A DNA stretch of 19,102 bases from Ochromonadaceae sp. CCMP2298 (Eukaryota; Sar; Synurophyceae; Ochromonadales; Ochromonadaceae). Location of the stretch: NCBI GenBank assembly GCA_026770595.1, contig MU633941.1:1-19102 (forward strand), written 5' to 3'. This document shows positions 8,901-19,010 of the stretch, piece after piece (the stretch's first letter is position 1; every line of letters begins with the position of its first letter). The notes below the pieces were generated by a model, which was not told the DNA's origin, searched no databases, and saw only the letters and a program-made list of their open reading frames with translations. The position numbers were made by a program, and so were the translations under genes.

Positions 8901-11900
8901 CGGCGCAGGCGGGACTGGGTATGGGATCAACCCCGTGGGCCCACTGTACAATGATCAGCAAATGGACGACCTGCTCGGGGGCAGCGGTGGGTGTATGCGC
9001 TCAGTGAACCCCTTCGATATCAACTCCGCGCTGGGCGCTACCACTGGCTCTGGCGGCCACGGCGGCGGGGCAATAGAGCTCATCGCCGCCAACGACCTGA
9101 CCATCGGCAGCAATGGAAAGATAATCTTTAAGGGCGGAGACGCCAACCAGACAGCCCAGGGCGGGGGCGGCGGGGGCAGCGGCGGCGCCATCCTGCTCAC
9201 CACCGGCACCACGCTACTCATCGAGGGAGAGCTCGACGCCTCCGGCGGCAAGGGGGGCTATGGGGGCACGGTGGCTCTGGCGGGCGGGGGCGGTGGCGGC
9301 GGGCGCATCGCCTCCTACGCAGAGTCCATCACCGTCACAGGAACAGTACAGCTCCAGGGCGGCGCATGCGGCGTGCTCAAAACCCCCGTCCCCAGGGAGG
9401 TACTGGAGCTCAGCATAACTGTGTATATGATCATGGTCAGCCCGCTGAACAACGCGCGTCTGGCGGCATTGGGTGTGCAGTTCGTGGAGGCGGCGCTGGC
9501 ACCTGCGTTCATCGACGTGGTCTCGATCGAGCAGCAGGCGGGCAGGAACGACACCATCCATGCTTTATTGAACACCACCGTGCTGGTGTACCAGACAGAG
9601 GAGTATCTCAATGCGTCTTTCTACAACGCCACTGCCTACTTCGTGTCAACCTACCAGCACCTGCTGGATGAAGCTGTGGGTGTGAACCTAGCACAGGTGG
9701 TCATGGTGGCCGCATCCATCGACTCATTCAGCGAGCTCTCTATCGAACCCGTAGAGGACGTGGCCTCCACCTGCTCCAACTCAGGCTCCGCCGGCACCTT
9801 CTACACAGAGGCCAAGATGACCACCAAGATGTACGTCGCCACGACTGACGCCGCGGAGAGCACAAAACGCGCCCTGTTCTTGTCCAATAGAGAGACCACC
9901 AACACCACCTCAGGCAGCGCGCGAGAGGCCCCCTTCTCCGCCAACGGCCCAATGGTTCCCTTCGAGGCCTCCCGCCCCTCTCGCGTGACCTACTACACCC
10001 GCACAGACGCGGTGGAGGGCGAATCCGCTAAAACCGACTATGGTGAGTATCTGTCTATATAATAGTAGTATCTATCTTTAAAGTAGTAGTATCTATTCTC
10101 TCTGGTACTCCTCTAATATCTTCTCTATCTTCTTCATCTTCTACAGGCACTCTGTTCGCGCTGATTAGTCGAGGTGAATCGGGACTGAACGTGTCCAACG
10201 TTATCGGCGTGTTCTCGGGCAGCACCATCATGCACGGGGCCAACTTCGGGTCCACTGTTGACGAGAAGGTCTTCCTCAAGCGCTTCGTGACGATTGACAA
10301 CTACCCCATTCTCAGCCGCTGGTACAAGATCGACATCAAGATACAGTGGGACAACCACACCTACTCAGTCTCCATCGACGACACAATCGTGGCCGTCACG
10401 CAGCCCTTCAAGGGCGACGACGTGGACGGCATTCGCGTCTCGATGTACCGCTCGGTGGACGTGTGGTTCGATGAGATCTACGTGGGTTTCGACAACAGTC
10501 TGGAGTTCCAGTGCCCAATCACGCTGCGCACGGGTACAAACACTCAGGCGCCCGTGCAGAGGCACTGGTCCGCAACGGAGGTGTCAGGACAGGAGTCGCA
10601 GGGTATAACCCAGTACAACACTATGACGCGGCACTATAACTTCCTCGACACACAGGGGTCTATTGCGTTCGACGGGCAGGGACAGGTGAGCGATAACCAG
10701 GACATAAAGATACAATCTGCAGACGGGGACTATCCATACACACAGGGGCTAGTGCACGCCGGGGCCCTCGTGTACCTCACCAACTCCCTGCGCAGTGGCA
10801 AGGCTCCCCTCGAGCAAAGCAAGACGCTCGTGTCCGAGCAGGGGTTGTGGTCAGGTGTGCAGGACGGGCCTGAGGGTGCGGGCGACGGGCGCCAGTTCTG
10901 GTACACTGAGTACAACTTTGAGTCAGTACTGTCCTCCACGCTCAACGGCGGGGTGGCGGCGTGCTCCTCGCAGGACCTCACCAACTGGCGCTTCGAGGGC
11001 ATTGTGTTCCACTACGCCAACCTCTCCGACGAGGTCTTCGGCACCCAGGGCCCCTTCTACGTAGAGCGCCCCAAGGTGCTCTTCAACGCGCCCACCAATA
11101 ATTACGTAATGTGGGCCGTGATGGACAACGACGAGCGCAGTCTCGCCCAGAGCGCTATCGCCACCTCGCCCTACGAAGATGGCCCCTTCCTCTTCCGCCG
11201 CTCCTTCTATCCCGACGGCAACAAGACCCGAGACCAGGTGATATTCGTGAACGACGAGGGCCTGCCCCTGCTGGCCCGTACGTACTTCCAGACAGTAGAG
11301 TTCCTCCTACCCGAAGCACTCATGCAGCCCATCTGGGAGAGCGCCAAGTCCCGAGAGGGGGTTATCAACTACCGCTCCAACTTCCACCGCGCATTCTACG
11401 AAGAAAACTACGACAACTTTAATGACATCTACAACCAGCGCTGGCGCAAAGAGGACATAAGTTACAAGGTCATCTGCGAGAACAAGATCACCGGCGTGCA
11501 GAGAGACGTGCCCTCGGGAGTGTACAACGCCGCCGGCAATATCTGCGACGACCCCGAGGAGAAGAAGATCACCATCGGGCAGGGAAACCCCATAGTACGT
11601 ACAGTCTTCATCTCCCCCAACGACTCCGACAACTCCTGGTGGCGCCCCACCTCCGTGCCCGCCGTCCTGGCGCAAGCCTGGTCCTCCAACTACCGAGACG
11701 GGTACTGCGGCGTGCGCAAGCTGAACGACGATTACGACATCAACGACCCAAATCTGGCCGATTTCGTGCCCGTCGCGCGCAACACCTGCTCCAACATTGC
11801 AGACAACCCCATCCACCCCACGCTGCAGGACAAGCTCATCGGCCTCACCAAGGTGGTGACCACGCGCAGAGCCAAGTTCATCTCCATCAGCGCCCTCACA

Positions 11901-12197
11901 TTTGACTACCTCGACACCAACGGATGGCTCAACACATTCGAGGGCGAATTGGAGTCCGGCGATCTCATCTCGATGATCGTGGAGATGGGGCAGTTCGGGT
12001 TCTCCCCCGGCGCTGACATAAAATCCACCTTCCGGGCACCCGTACGCTCTTCTTTCGAGACAGCGATCGACTTCCGCATCCGCTACTCCCAGTTCATCCA
12101 GAACGTCAACGACAGAGCTACCTACAGCCTCGCCTGCGTGCTGGACGGCATCTGCCCAGTGAACTTCCGCGACCAGCTCACAGAGGGACACTTCTAA
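5922..12197 (+). CDS. Giant secreted modular glycoprotein with Gly-rich, ConA-like and GH43-like domains
   Basis: Proposed exons are 5922-8114, 8188-10042 and 10147-12197, giving 2032 residues. The introns have donors GTACGT and GTGAGT and acceptors CCTAG and CTACAG, and the frame is kept across both. ATG 5922 begins a signal peptide (MHPIYLVLILLLVLNV). At least a dozen NxS/T sites follow. Domains: a duplicated module at about 84-173 and 226-310 (both with RVxVLF and DSxWG); a Cys-containing segment (CKANRRCNWGIV) near 350; a helical stretch near 450-520; a Gly-rich part at about 960-1125; a laminin-G/ConA-like fold at about 1316-1473 (RWYKIDIKIQWDNHTY, VWFDEIYVGFD); and a GH43-like propeller at about 1510-1735 (HAGALVYL near 1553, SSQDLTNWRFEG, ERPKVLFN with E1656, TRDQ near 1711). 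A conserved-looking Cys-containing tail follows, with no membrane anchor. It is probably a cell-surface or extracellular carbohydrate-binding or carbohydrate-active protein; enzyme activity is unproven. Confidence 0.85.
8121..8170 (+). repeat. 18-bp near-perfect direct repeat inside intron 1 of the secreted-protein gene
   Basis: gattttacaatataaccc (8121-8138) and gatattacaatataaccc (8153-8170) match at 17 of 18 positions with a 32-bp period. They fill most of the 73-nt intron (8115-8187), so about half of this intron appears to be a tandem copy. Confidence 0.85.
10063..10096 (+). repeat. 13-bp direct repeat inside intron 2 of the secreted-protein gene
   Basis: tagtagtatctat occurs at 10063-10075 and 10084-10096, a 21-bp period, in the 104-nt intron 10043-10146. 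A pyrimidine-rich run leads from there to the CTACAG acceptor. Confidence 0.8.
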
Positions 12198-12740
12198 AAC
12201 TGCTCCAAATCCGCATACGTACGACATACATATTTACTCGTCGGGGCTAAGAATTTAATTATTTGTAAAAAGATAAAAGTAAAAAAATGAACTCAATAAT
12301 ATGGATGATTTCGATTATGCTATATCAACGCCACCTCTAAATAGATTATGATAAATCTATGATACTTCTTCCCCCTATCTCCCAAGCTCTTCTTCTTTCC
12401 ATCTCTCTTTTTAACGTGACCATTCAATACTTCCCCCTCCCCCACTCAAGGAAGATTCTTAACATGGCGTAATACATACTGATATATCGAAGTGCGGTTA
12501 CGTGAACGTTACTTTTGCTTCTCTTTCCCAGATTCCCTCCGGAGCGTTACAGACTGCCGTTTCAAAGGGAAGGAGCTGCCTCTACTTTTTGGACTGTGTT
12601 GAAAGCAAGGCTGCCCTTGGCGTGCCATTGTTCGAGGCCTTTGACGCGTCTACGGCACCGTCGCTGAGGCTATAATAGGCTGGGTGTGTGAAGGAGGCGC
12701 CCGGTGGTTGAGCGTCTGACGCTTTCGTGCATGGAGAAGC
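12198..12740. other. Intergenic region upstream of CFAP74
   Basis: The left part is AT-rich 3' flank of the secreted-protein gene. The right part should contain the CFAP74 promoter and leader. A TATAATA sequence lies at 12671-12677, about 65 bp before the start codon. An ATG at 12731 precedes the chosen start in another frame. I did not find a recognisable RFX X-box. The 11-mer aaaaatgaact at 12283-12293 recurs after the CFAP74 stop codon. Confidence 0.45.
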
Positions 12741-15700
12741 ATGAACCAGACAGACTTCCGACGCAATGTGGATCCGCAGAAAAGGCGCAAGAACAACAAG
12801 GAGCTCTTGGAGCTGAAGGAGCTCCAGGCGGAATACAAGGTCTGCAAGAAGGCCGTTGCAGTTTCGGATGCCAAGCTGCAGGTGCAGAACGCGAAGCTCG
12901 ACAGAGCGACTACGCTTCTCGAAGACACCCGCAATGCCTTATCAGAAGTGCAGGCGGAGATTGATTGCGACTATCTCCCAGAGGGGGCACAGCCGCGAGG
13001 GCGCATCCAGAGGCGAGACGAGCTCAGCCTGGTAAGTTTGCCGTCTACTGCCTACCATCAGTAACCGCGTAGCCCTTCTCACCCTGCACTATACACATAC
13101 AGGAAGTGGAGCAGTACGAGACGGCCTTAGACGTGCAGAGAGACTTCACGCACAGGGTGCACGAGGCCTTCCTGGAGACGGAGCGGCTGCTCTTCTCTGC
13201 TGACAAGGACCTGAATCGATTCGCGGAGACGCTGGACGACGTGGTACTGGCTAGGGAGACGATCGTAGGCCTGGATAGAGAAAAGTAAGACCTTATGACT
13301 GTATGTGTTGTTATGATTCTGATTCTTGCTACGTGGGTCGTGTATCTGGCTGACCCTTGCCTCCTCCTTTGTTGTGTCATATAGGGCTGAGCGGCTGAAG
13401 AAGATCGAGGGCCGGGCAGCTGAGCAGAAGGAGAAGACAGCCAGGGCGGCGCAGGAGGCAAGGGAGGCGCAGGAGAGGGAGATGCGGGGGATAGAGGAGC
13501 AGAAAAAGGCAGAATCCAGGGTGCTCAATAAAGCCGCAAAGTCGAGACTCGGGGTGTCGATGACAGAAAAGGCTACTCAGAAGGCCATCGAGAGCGAGGA
13601 GAAGGAGCAGCGGCTTGAGAGCAGGTTCAAGGCTGTGCAGAGTCTAAAGACGAACACAAACCTCGTGGGGGCGGAGTTAGCAGGGCTGGCTGCAAAACAT
13701 GCAGCTAAGGTGGCTGCCGCGGCGCAGAGACTGGAGGACGAGAAAGAGACATTGCTGGCTAGGGGGCTGAACCCCTATGTGGAGTTCCGCAAGAAGGAGC
13801 TGGACGCAGAGGCGCGCTCTCGGGAGCATCGCATGCGCGAGGCCGTCGTGCGCAACAAGAAGGAGCTAGGCGAGCGCATGGCGAAGGAGGGCGAGTTCAC
13901 CAAGAAGCACGAGGCTGCCGCGCAGTTGGCCACCAGCCTCGAGCAGGAGCACCGCGCATCCCAGGGGCGCACCGTGGTGGAGGCCAAAAACCACGCATAT
14001 ATCACGCAGACGACGCGGGGGGAGATGGAGGTGCTGGACCCGCTAGGCAAGGCTGCGCGTGTGTACCCCTCGCAGATCGTAGGCTACCCGGAACTGGGGG
14101 TCACCGGAGTGCGCAAGTTCACTAGGCAAATACGCGAGGACATGGGCATTACTGGCACCATGGGTACGGGGACGGGATCATTCGATGCAGGGGGTACAGG
14201 GGGTACGGGCACTCTCTCTCCTGACAAGCTGCGCACCATGAGCGCGCCCAGCAAGGCGCAGCTGCAGGTGGCTGCTCTAGGCGGGGAGGGGGGCGGGGGG
14301 GGCAGTGTGATGCTGGGACCGGGAATGACTGCCCGCGACCTGCAGCTGCTGGAGAAACTCGCAACGCAGCCCGGCGCCATGCCCGGCGCAGACAAGACCG
14401 CCGTTGAGCTAAACCTGAACGGAGACGACGCAGAGAGGAAGCAGCTGCTCAAGCTGACCATAGAGGAGGAGGGGAATCTGGGAAACGATTCCCATCTGAT
14501 GAATCAGAAGGATCACAGGTACAAGATCCCAACACCCTCTAAGTTCGAGCACGACTCCCTGCTGCGCGCGCAGGACCGGCACCGCAGCCGCATCGAAGAG
14601 GGGGTGACCCAGATAGCCGTGGGACGCACCTTCCAGGGAGCTAGCTTCGTCCCCAAGCCTGCAGAGCTGGTCTTTTTGGACTTCGAGGTTGGGAAGAAAT
14701 ACCACATGCGATTCAGCCTCACGAACGTCTCGTACACCTTCAACAGCTTCAAGTACCTGCCGGACGAGGCGCTGAAGGACTTCTTCACCGTGACTTTCGA
14801 AAAGCCCGGCCGCATGTCTGCAGGCATGAGTTGCACTCTGGAGGTCGAGTTCAGGCCCCAAGTGAACCAAGACATATTCACAGAATTGCGCTTCTACACC
14901 CAGACGGGGCCTGTGCAGGTACCTCTGCGCTGCCTGATCAGACGCTGCGCACCGAGAATCCTCACGACCGATATAGACTTCGGCACCGTGGTGATTGGGC
15001 AGAAACGTACATTGCCTATACGCATCTCGAACACCCAGGCCATCGCCACGCGCTTCTCGGTCTTCCCTGTGGCCGAGCCTGTCGAGATGGCTGAGACGGA
15101 GGGTGGTGGGGCGGTAATGGAGGTAATGGAGGGTGCGGAGGGGGTGGCGGGGGTGGGGGGCGCGGAGTCTGCAGAGGTAGGAAGTGCGAAGGTGGGAGTT
15201 GCAGGGAGTACGAAGAGCCCACGTGGAGGAGAGGAGGAGGGGGACGGCATCGGGACAGAGGCGTGTCTAAACGAGGCACAGCTGCACACCCGCGTGCGCC
15301 GTGTTATCACAGAGGTGCTGCGCTCAAAGCAGCGTGACTCGCCCCAGCCCCTGTGCTGCGCAGTGTCGGAGGGCGAATTGCAGGGGTACGGCTCCACCTC
15401 CGTTGATGTCCTGTGCGCGCCACTGACGCTGGGTCTGTCTCAGCAGCGCTTCGTGGTGGTCTTCGAGCAGGTGAAGGAGGTGATGGAGTCAGTGGACGAC
15501 ACGGGGGCGCTAGTGAGGCGAGAACAATTTGTGACAGCTAGCACTTTCGGGGACGAGGTTCCCATATTCCTCGCACAGGAGGAGGTGGACCTGAAGTGCA
15601 CCCTGCACGACCGCATCTATCGCCGCAAGATCACGCTCAAAAACAGGGGCCGCGCGGCGTACCGCGTTATGGTAAAGGTGGCTCAGAGATTCCAGCCCTT

Positions 15701-18365
15701 CGTGGAGGTCAATCCGACCATGTTCTTCGTGCAGGCGCACAGCTCGCAAACAGTCAACGTGCGTTTCACACCCACGGTGGAGCTTCTAGCCCGCCTGGCG
15801 CACTTCACTCTGCCCCAAGAGGGGTTTCCTGACTCTGCCCTGGCCTGCCTGCCCATCGAGGTGCAGGTGGTCAACCAGGAGATTCCCGCCTACTTCTACA
15901 TAACCTCCACCGTATGCCCGAGCAAAATCGAGCTCTCCACGCCGGTACTAGAGTTCGGCCGGGTGTACATCGGCCAGAGATCTTCTCGCAAGATTACCAT
16001 CCGCAACACCTCCATGCTGCCCCAGAAGACGGCGTTTGTGCGTCTGCGGAGGGAGTTTCTGGTGCAGCCGAACGACGGCTTTGCCCTGCTGCTGCCGAAC
16101 GAGTCGGCCGATTTCGAGGTCTCGTTCTGCCCGCAGTCGGCAATCAACTACGAGCTAGACGTGACTCTGCTGACCTCCTTCAACGACTCCTATACGATCA
16201 AGGTGGTGGCGCAGGGCGTGGAGCCGCCCCTGCACCTGTCCTCCTCGGTGCTGCAGTTGCGCACAACGTACCCCGGCGAGCGCGTCAAAGAGAACGTGAT
16301 GGTGCGCAACGACACCCGCTACCCCCAAACGCTGCAGGTCATGTCGCCCTCTAAGGCCTTCTGCTGGATGACAATATCACCCGCAGTAATGGAGCTGGCT
16401 CCGGGGCAGTCAGGCCGCCTCGAGGTCGAGTTCTGCCCCCCCCTGGGTGCTAAAGCTATGGACCCCCTTGTGTGGCATGAAGAGACGAAAGAGGCAGAGG
16501 GGGGCTCGCCATTCGACAGCTGGGCGCCAGACTCCGGCTGGGTCTTTGGCAAGTGCGACTACGGGCAGGTGCAGTGGGTGCAGGCGGGGGCGCGCAGTGC
16601 GGAGCAGATAGAGGTCGCGGCGGAGATGGAGGCAGAGGCGGCGGCAGAGGCGGCGGCAGAGGCGGCGGAGGTAGAGGCGCTGGGGAAGGGGCAGGGGGAG
16701 AGCGAGAAGTTGTCTCAATCGGCCTCCCACGTGAGTGTGGACAGTGCAGGTGAGGAGAGGGACTGGGGCGGGGAGGACAGTGCAGACCGCAGCGCGGGCG
16801 GGGGTGAAGGTGGGGGTGGGGGCGAAGGCACCTCTGAGGACCTAGCAGAGGAGGAGTGGGGAATATTTGCAAAGTGGAACCTGCCTGTGTTCGTGAGGCC
16901 GCGCAAGAGACAGGACGCGGGGGCCCTGGGAGCAACAGGGGCTCTGGGGTCACCAAAGAGCCCGTCTAAAAGCGCGCAGCTGCCTCTATTCATCTCAGTG
17001 GAGTGGGCGGTGACGCTGCCGCAGCTGGAGGCTGACACGAAGGTGGTGGACTTTGGCCAGGTGTCTGTGGGCACTCGCCTGATCCGCAGCCTGAAGATAT
17101 TCAATCGCAGCCCAGGGTCCATACAGCTGCAGAGCAGAGGGCTGAACGCGGTGGGTCCTTTCACCCTCATAAGGCCGATCAAGGAGATCGCGGGGGGCGA
17201 GTCGCTGCAAGTGCTGGTGGAGTGCCTGCCCGCAAGACCGGGCCTGAACGTGGAGGTTTTGGAGATCACTTCAGTGGAGGGCGGCGGGCACTCGATCACC
17301 CTCACATTCAAAGTGCAAGGACTGCTGCCCGCCGTCAGTCTGGAGGGCCTCTCCCCACCCCCGCCTCAGTGGGACCCCCGCACAGGGGTGGTGGATTTCT
17401 CTCACGTCTTGGCTGGAGACTACGTTACAAAAGTCTTCACTGTCAAAAACCACTCAAGTTTCGCCGTCAACGCGAATATCGTGCGCGTGCCTAGCTACAA
17501 GCTGGCGCCCTCTAGACAGGCCGAGATGCTGGAGCGCACTGCATCCGGCCTACCTATATTCTCCATCCGACCGCAGTGCGTAGTTATACCGCAGGGCGCT
17601 TCTCAGGATATTGAGGTTACCTTCCGGCCAGACCGGGGGAGGTTCCAGCCTTTCCGCGAAGACCTCGACCTGATGATAGGCGAGACGGACGAGATCCTGA
17701 GGGTGGGGATCATCGGCCGTGCCTGGGGGAGGCAGTTGCTGGTAGTCCCAGGGGACCCTCGCAACGAGGCCTTTTCCCAGATAGCCTTCCAGGGGACTGG
17801 CGCGGTGGAGGATACGCTGGTGGTGCACGCTCAAGCTGCGGTAAGACAAGCAGCCCTGGGGGCCCGCGAGGCGCTGCAATTGAAGTTCCCGGATTCCCCT
17901 CTTATCACGTTGGAGTACCCAGACCCCTTTGCGGAGAACTTCCCGTCATCGGGATACACAGAAGCAGGCGCCGGGGACCCCAAAGCTAAGGGCAAAGCAC
18001 CCGTGGCAGCCGCAGGTGCGGGTGGGGCGAGGTCGCAGGTGCGGCGGCTGCTCATGTGTGCCGCCAAGGGGGCAGACAACAGACCCGGCTTGGGGGCAGG
18101 TACATTCGAAATAGTGCTCAGCGCGGAGGCCCTAGCTAGCGGACTCTTCTCACTCAGCGTGGACAAGGGCGCAGTCGCTCCGGGCGCAGAGACAGCAGTA
18201 GATATAACCTGCACGCTCCCGCGGCCGCGCAGCCTGGGGGGCATCTTTGCAGGCTCGTGGCGGCCCTACAAGGCAGAGGTGGTGCTCAGGGGGGGCTGGA
18301 AGCCAGAAGGTGCGCCGGACGAGAATAGAGTGCCCATCACACTCAAGGCCTATGCGAGCTTGTAG
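12741..18365 (+). CDS. CFAP74: CFAP74, ciliary central-pair protein
   Basis: Proposed exons are 12741-13031, 13103-13284 and 13385-18365, giving 1817 residues. The introns (71 and 100 nt) are GTAAGT...ATACAG and GTAAGA...ATATAG. Residues about 10-355 are Glu/Lys/Ala-rich and predicted coiled coil. From about 570 come ASH/MSP-type immunoglobulin-like domains. CFAP74-specific wording includes FQGASFVPKPAELVFLDFEVGKKY, read as two motifs (FQGASFVPKPAE and LVFLDFEVGKKY), then LTNVSYTFNSFKYL, MSAGMSCTLEVEFRP, DLKCTLHDRIYRRKITL, LPQKTAFVRLRREF and VQPNDGFALLLPNESADFEV. Further ASH-like units lie near 1010-1100, 1375-1470 and 1490-1600. CFAP74 belongs to the C1d projection of the motile-cilium central pair with CFAP46, CFAP54 and CFAP221. 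Two low-complexity acidic/Gly/Ala inserts (about 727-780 and 1223-1317) interrupt the domains. The start at 12741 has A at -3, better than the out-of-frame ATG at 12731. Length is somewhat above the human protein. Confidence 0.9.
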
Positions 18366-18728
18366 TGGGCTGTCCTGATTGTATTAATACCCTAATTAAC
18401 AGAAAAATGAACTAAAATGAGGCTTCCTTTCTCTCCACTTTCCACCCTCCGCTCTTCTCCTCTCGGACTTATGAAGTGGAGTTGGTAAAGTTTTGGACTT
18501 GTGTCCGTCCTTCCGATACGCCTTACGAGAGAAGCATTACTTACATCTTGGCACGAGCCGTAGGAGTACATGTTTGTAAAGTCTGGGGTGGATCAGGGGG
18601 CAGTAATGTGGCCCCTTTTAAGTATGTATTGTAAATAAAACCATTTCAGTAAAGAAGGAGAGGGTTATATACACATTTGTAGAAGGGGTGGGGGGGGTTG
18701 TATATTACAGCGTAGAGAGGGTTGCACA
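18366..18728. other. 3' flank of CFAP74
   Basis: No gene was recognised. An AATAAA hexamer at 18634-18639, about 270 bp past the stop codon, is a candidate polyadenylation signal. The 11-mer aaaaatgaact lies at 18403-18413, as it does after the preceding gene. A G-run (ggggtggggggggttg) lies near 18686-18701. Confidence 0.5.
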
Positions 18729-19010
18729 TTTCAATGATGAGTTATATACAGTATACACAATTGCGTATATCAGTATATACAGTATTATATCAGTATATAA
18801 AATATGTATATCAGTGATATCAGTATACACATAAATATATAAAGTATATACAGTGTGTACAGTATATACAGTGCATACAGTATATACAGTACATACAGTA
18901 TATCAGTATATATAGTATACACAGTATATCAGTATATATAGTATACACAGTATATCAGTATATATAGTATATAAATTATCTAAAGTATGTATAGTATATA
19001 CATCAGTGGA
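18729..19010. repeat. AT-rich minisatellite built on AGTATATA
   Basis: Variants of AGTATATA and CAGTATAC recur through the block. Within it, an 18-bp unit agtatatacagtgtgtac repeats three times (18843-18860, 18861-18878, 18879-18896) with one or two changes. A 26-bp unit starting agtatatc then repeats almost three times (18897-18922, 18923-18948, 18949 to about 18971). The 18-bp and 26-bp units share their first bases, so one may derive from the other. Copies are directly adjacent with no spacers. Confidence 0.9.

Noticed and set aside
11307-12227. 306-codon open frame on the minus strand opposite exon 3 of the secreted-protein gene
   Set aside because: It lies fully opposite a well-supported coding exon, and its Val/Gly/Asp-rich translation is what antisense of GC-biased codons gives. 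No family resemblance.
12700-12760. tRNA-like string ggtggttgagc
   Set aside because: No cloverleaf, anticodon arm or T-arm could be formed around it.
16553-16753. Gly/Arg-rich 66-codon frame resembling an RGG-type protein
   Set aside because: Frame-shifted reading of the EA-repeat insert in CFAP74.
18843-18971. Possible CRISPR array
   Set aside because: The repeats are directly adjacent without unique spacers, AT-rich, and in a eukaryotic context.
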